Of a stretch of 6,539 nucleotides of DNA, positions 6,222-6,539 are shown piece by piece (within the stretch, counting starts at the first letter, position 1; every line of letters begins with the position of its first letter). The translations under genes and the position numbers were made by a program. Location of the stretch: positions 1 to 6,539 of the forward strand of contig CAAGDZ010000237.1 of the NCBI GenBank assembly GCA_900768735.1, read 5' to 3'. A model generated the notes under the pieces. It saw only the letters and a program-made list of their open reading frames with translations, did not search any database and was not told where the DNA came from. Source of the stretch: Oscillospiraceae bacterium (GTDB taxonomy: Bacteria; Bacillota; Clostridia; Oscillospirales; Ruminococcaceae).

Positions 6222-6262
6222 AAAAAATCCCGCAGACGGCGCATTTTACACCGTCCGCGGGA
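6222..6262 (-). terminator. Strong intrinsic terminator after the upstream gene
   Basis: On the minus strand TCCCGCGGACGG (6262-6251), an 11-base loop, and CCGTCTGCGGGA (6239-6228) form a GC-rich 12-bp stem with one G-U pair. Six T residues (6227-6222) follow at once. It lies 18 bases after the stop codon of the partial gene at 6281 and separates that gene from the miaB promoter. Confidence 0.92.
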
Positions 6263-6280
6263 CTTGTCCGCTTATTTTAA

Positions 6281-6539
6281 TTACTCCGCTTTTACAAGCG
6301 CATTGTTTTCGATATCCACCGTATACCTTTCCTCAGCAGAGAAAACAATATACTCTCCGTCCGTTGTTATATCTCCCGTGATTATCGGGAACACATTTGC
6401 AAGTATTGTTATCTTTCCGCTTTCATCAATGACATAGCAGGTCGCGAGCCTTTGTTCAAGGCTTTTATCCGACTTGAAAATAACCAAATCGTATTGCTTA
6501 TCTCCTACCGTGATTTTTTCGGTCTGAAAGCTGTCCGAG
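6281..6539 (-). CDS. C-terminal 85 residues of an unrecognised protein (5' end outside window)
   Basis: The frame is open from the window edge at 6539 to a TAA at 6281. The visible 85 residues begin SDSFQTEKITVG and end NNALVKAE. They are rich in alternating hydrophobic and polar residues with turns (DESGKITIL, TTDGEYIVFSAEE), which suggests a beta-rich domain, possibly propeller- or sandwich-like; this is inference from composition only. No catalytic motif, membrane segment or Cys cluster is visible. A TTG at 6487 could serve as a start, but GGAG is about 14 bases away and the frame is open upstream, so a 5'-truncated longer gene is preferred. It is the last gene of its unit, ending at the terminator 18 bases downstream. 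I do not recognise the family. Confidence 0.75.
   Translation of the reverse strand, partial: SDSFQTEKITVGDKQYDLVIFKSDKSLEQRLATCYVIDESGKITILANVFPIITGDITTDGEYIVFSAEERYTVDIENNALVKAE

Noticed and set aside
6041..6280. RNA gene or riboswitch in the 240-base gap before miaB
   Set aside because: No tRNA-like cloverleaf or recognisable riboswitch core is seen; the terminator, palindrome, promoter and ribosome binding site account for the visible structure.
6165..6437. Plus-strand 90-residue open frame over the terminator region
   Set aside because: It runs through the terminator hairpin and palindrome, has a low-complexity Arg/Lys-rich start and no recognisable ribosome binding site.

Overview
The window looks like a stretch of a Firmicutes chromosome, most likely from a clostridial or ruminococcal (Oscillospiraceae-like) bacterium. 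The reasons are intermediate G+C by eye, AGGAGG-type ribosome binding sites, two TTG start codons, a Com_YlbF-family protein (a Firmicutes family), and the gene order miaB - ymcA/ylbF-like - mutS - mutL. Bacillus subtilis has the same order (ymcB/miaB - ymcA - cotE - mutS - mutL) but with the spore-coat gene cotE inserted. The genus cannot be fixed from the sequence alone.

All genes read on the minus strand, so transcription runs from high to low coordinates. At 6539-6281 is the C-terminal part of an unrecognised protein whose start lies outside the window. It is followed by a strong intrinsic terminator (6262-6222) and a perfect 17-base palindrome (6220-6204). A sigma-A-type promoter with an extended -10 (6136-6108) then drives a probable operon: miaB (6040-4631), a small cysteine-rich Com_YlbF-family gene (4515-4108), mutS (3994-1382) and mutL (1330 to beyond position 1, truncated by the window edge). 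No intrinsic terminator is visible between these four genes. The gaps of 115, 113 and 51 bases hold ribosome binding sites, short inverted repeats and one possible internal -10 box.

Functionally, MutS and MutL are the two core methyl-independent mismatch-repair proteins: MutS recognises the mismatch and MutL is recruited by it. MiaB is a radical-SAM iron-sulfur enzyme that methylthiolates i6A37 in tRNAs. The small Com_YlbF-family protein is related to the RicA/RicF subunits of the Fe-S-containing RicAFT complex, which in B. subtilis helps RNase Y mature mRNAs. Seven cysteines in its last 26 residues make an Fe-S or metal role plausible here.

Most of the window is well-understood housekeeping sequence. 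I see no mobile element, CRISPR array, RNA gene or clearly new system. The points most worth a second look are the cysteine-rich tail of the Com_YlbF protein beside MiaB, the TTG starts of miaB and mutS (each with an in-frame stop just upstream), and the structured leader of the Com_YlbF gene.
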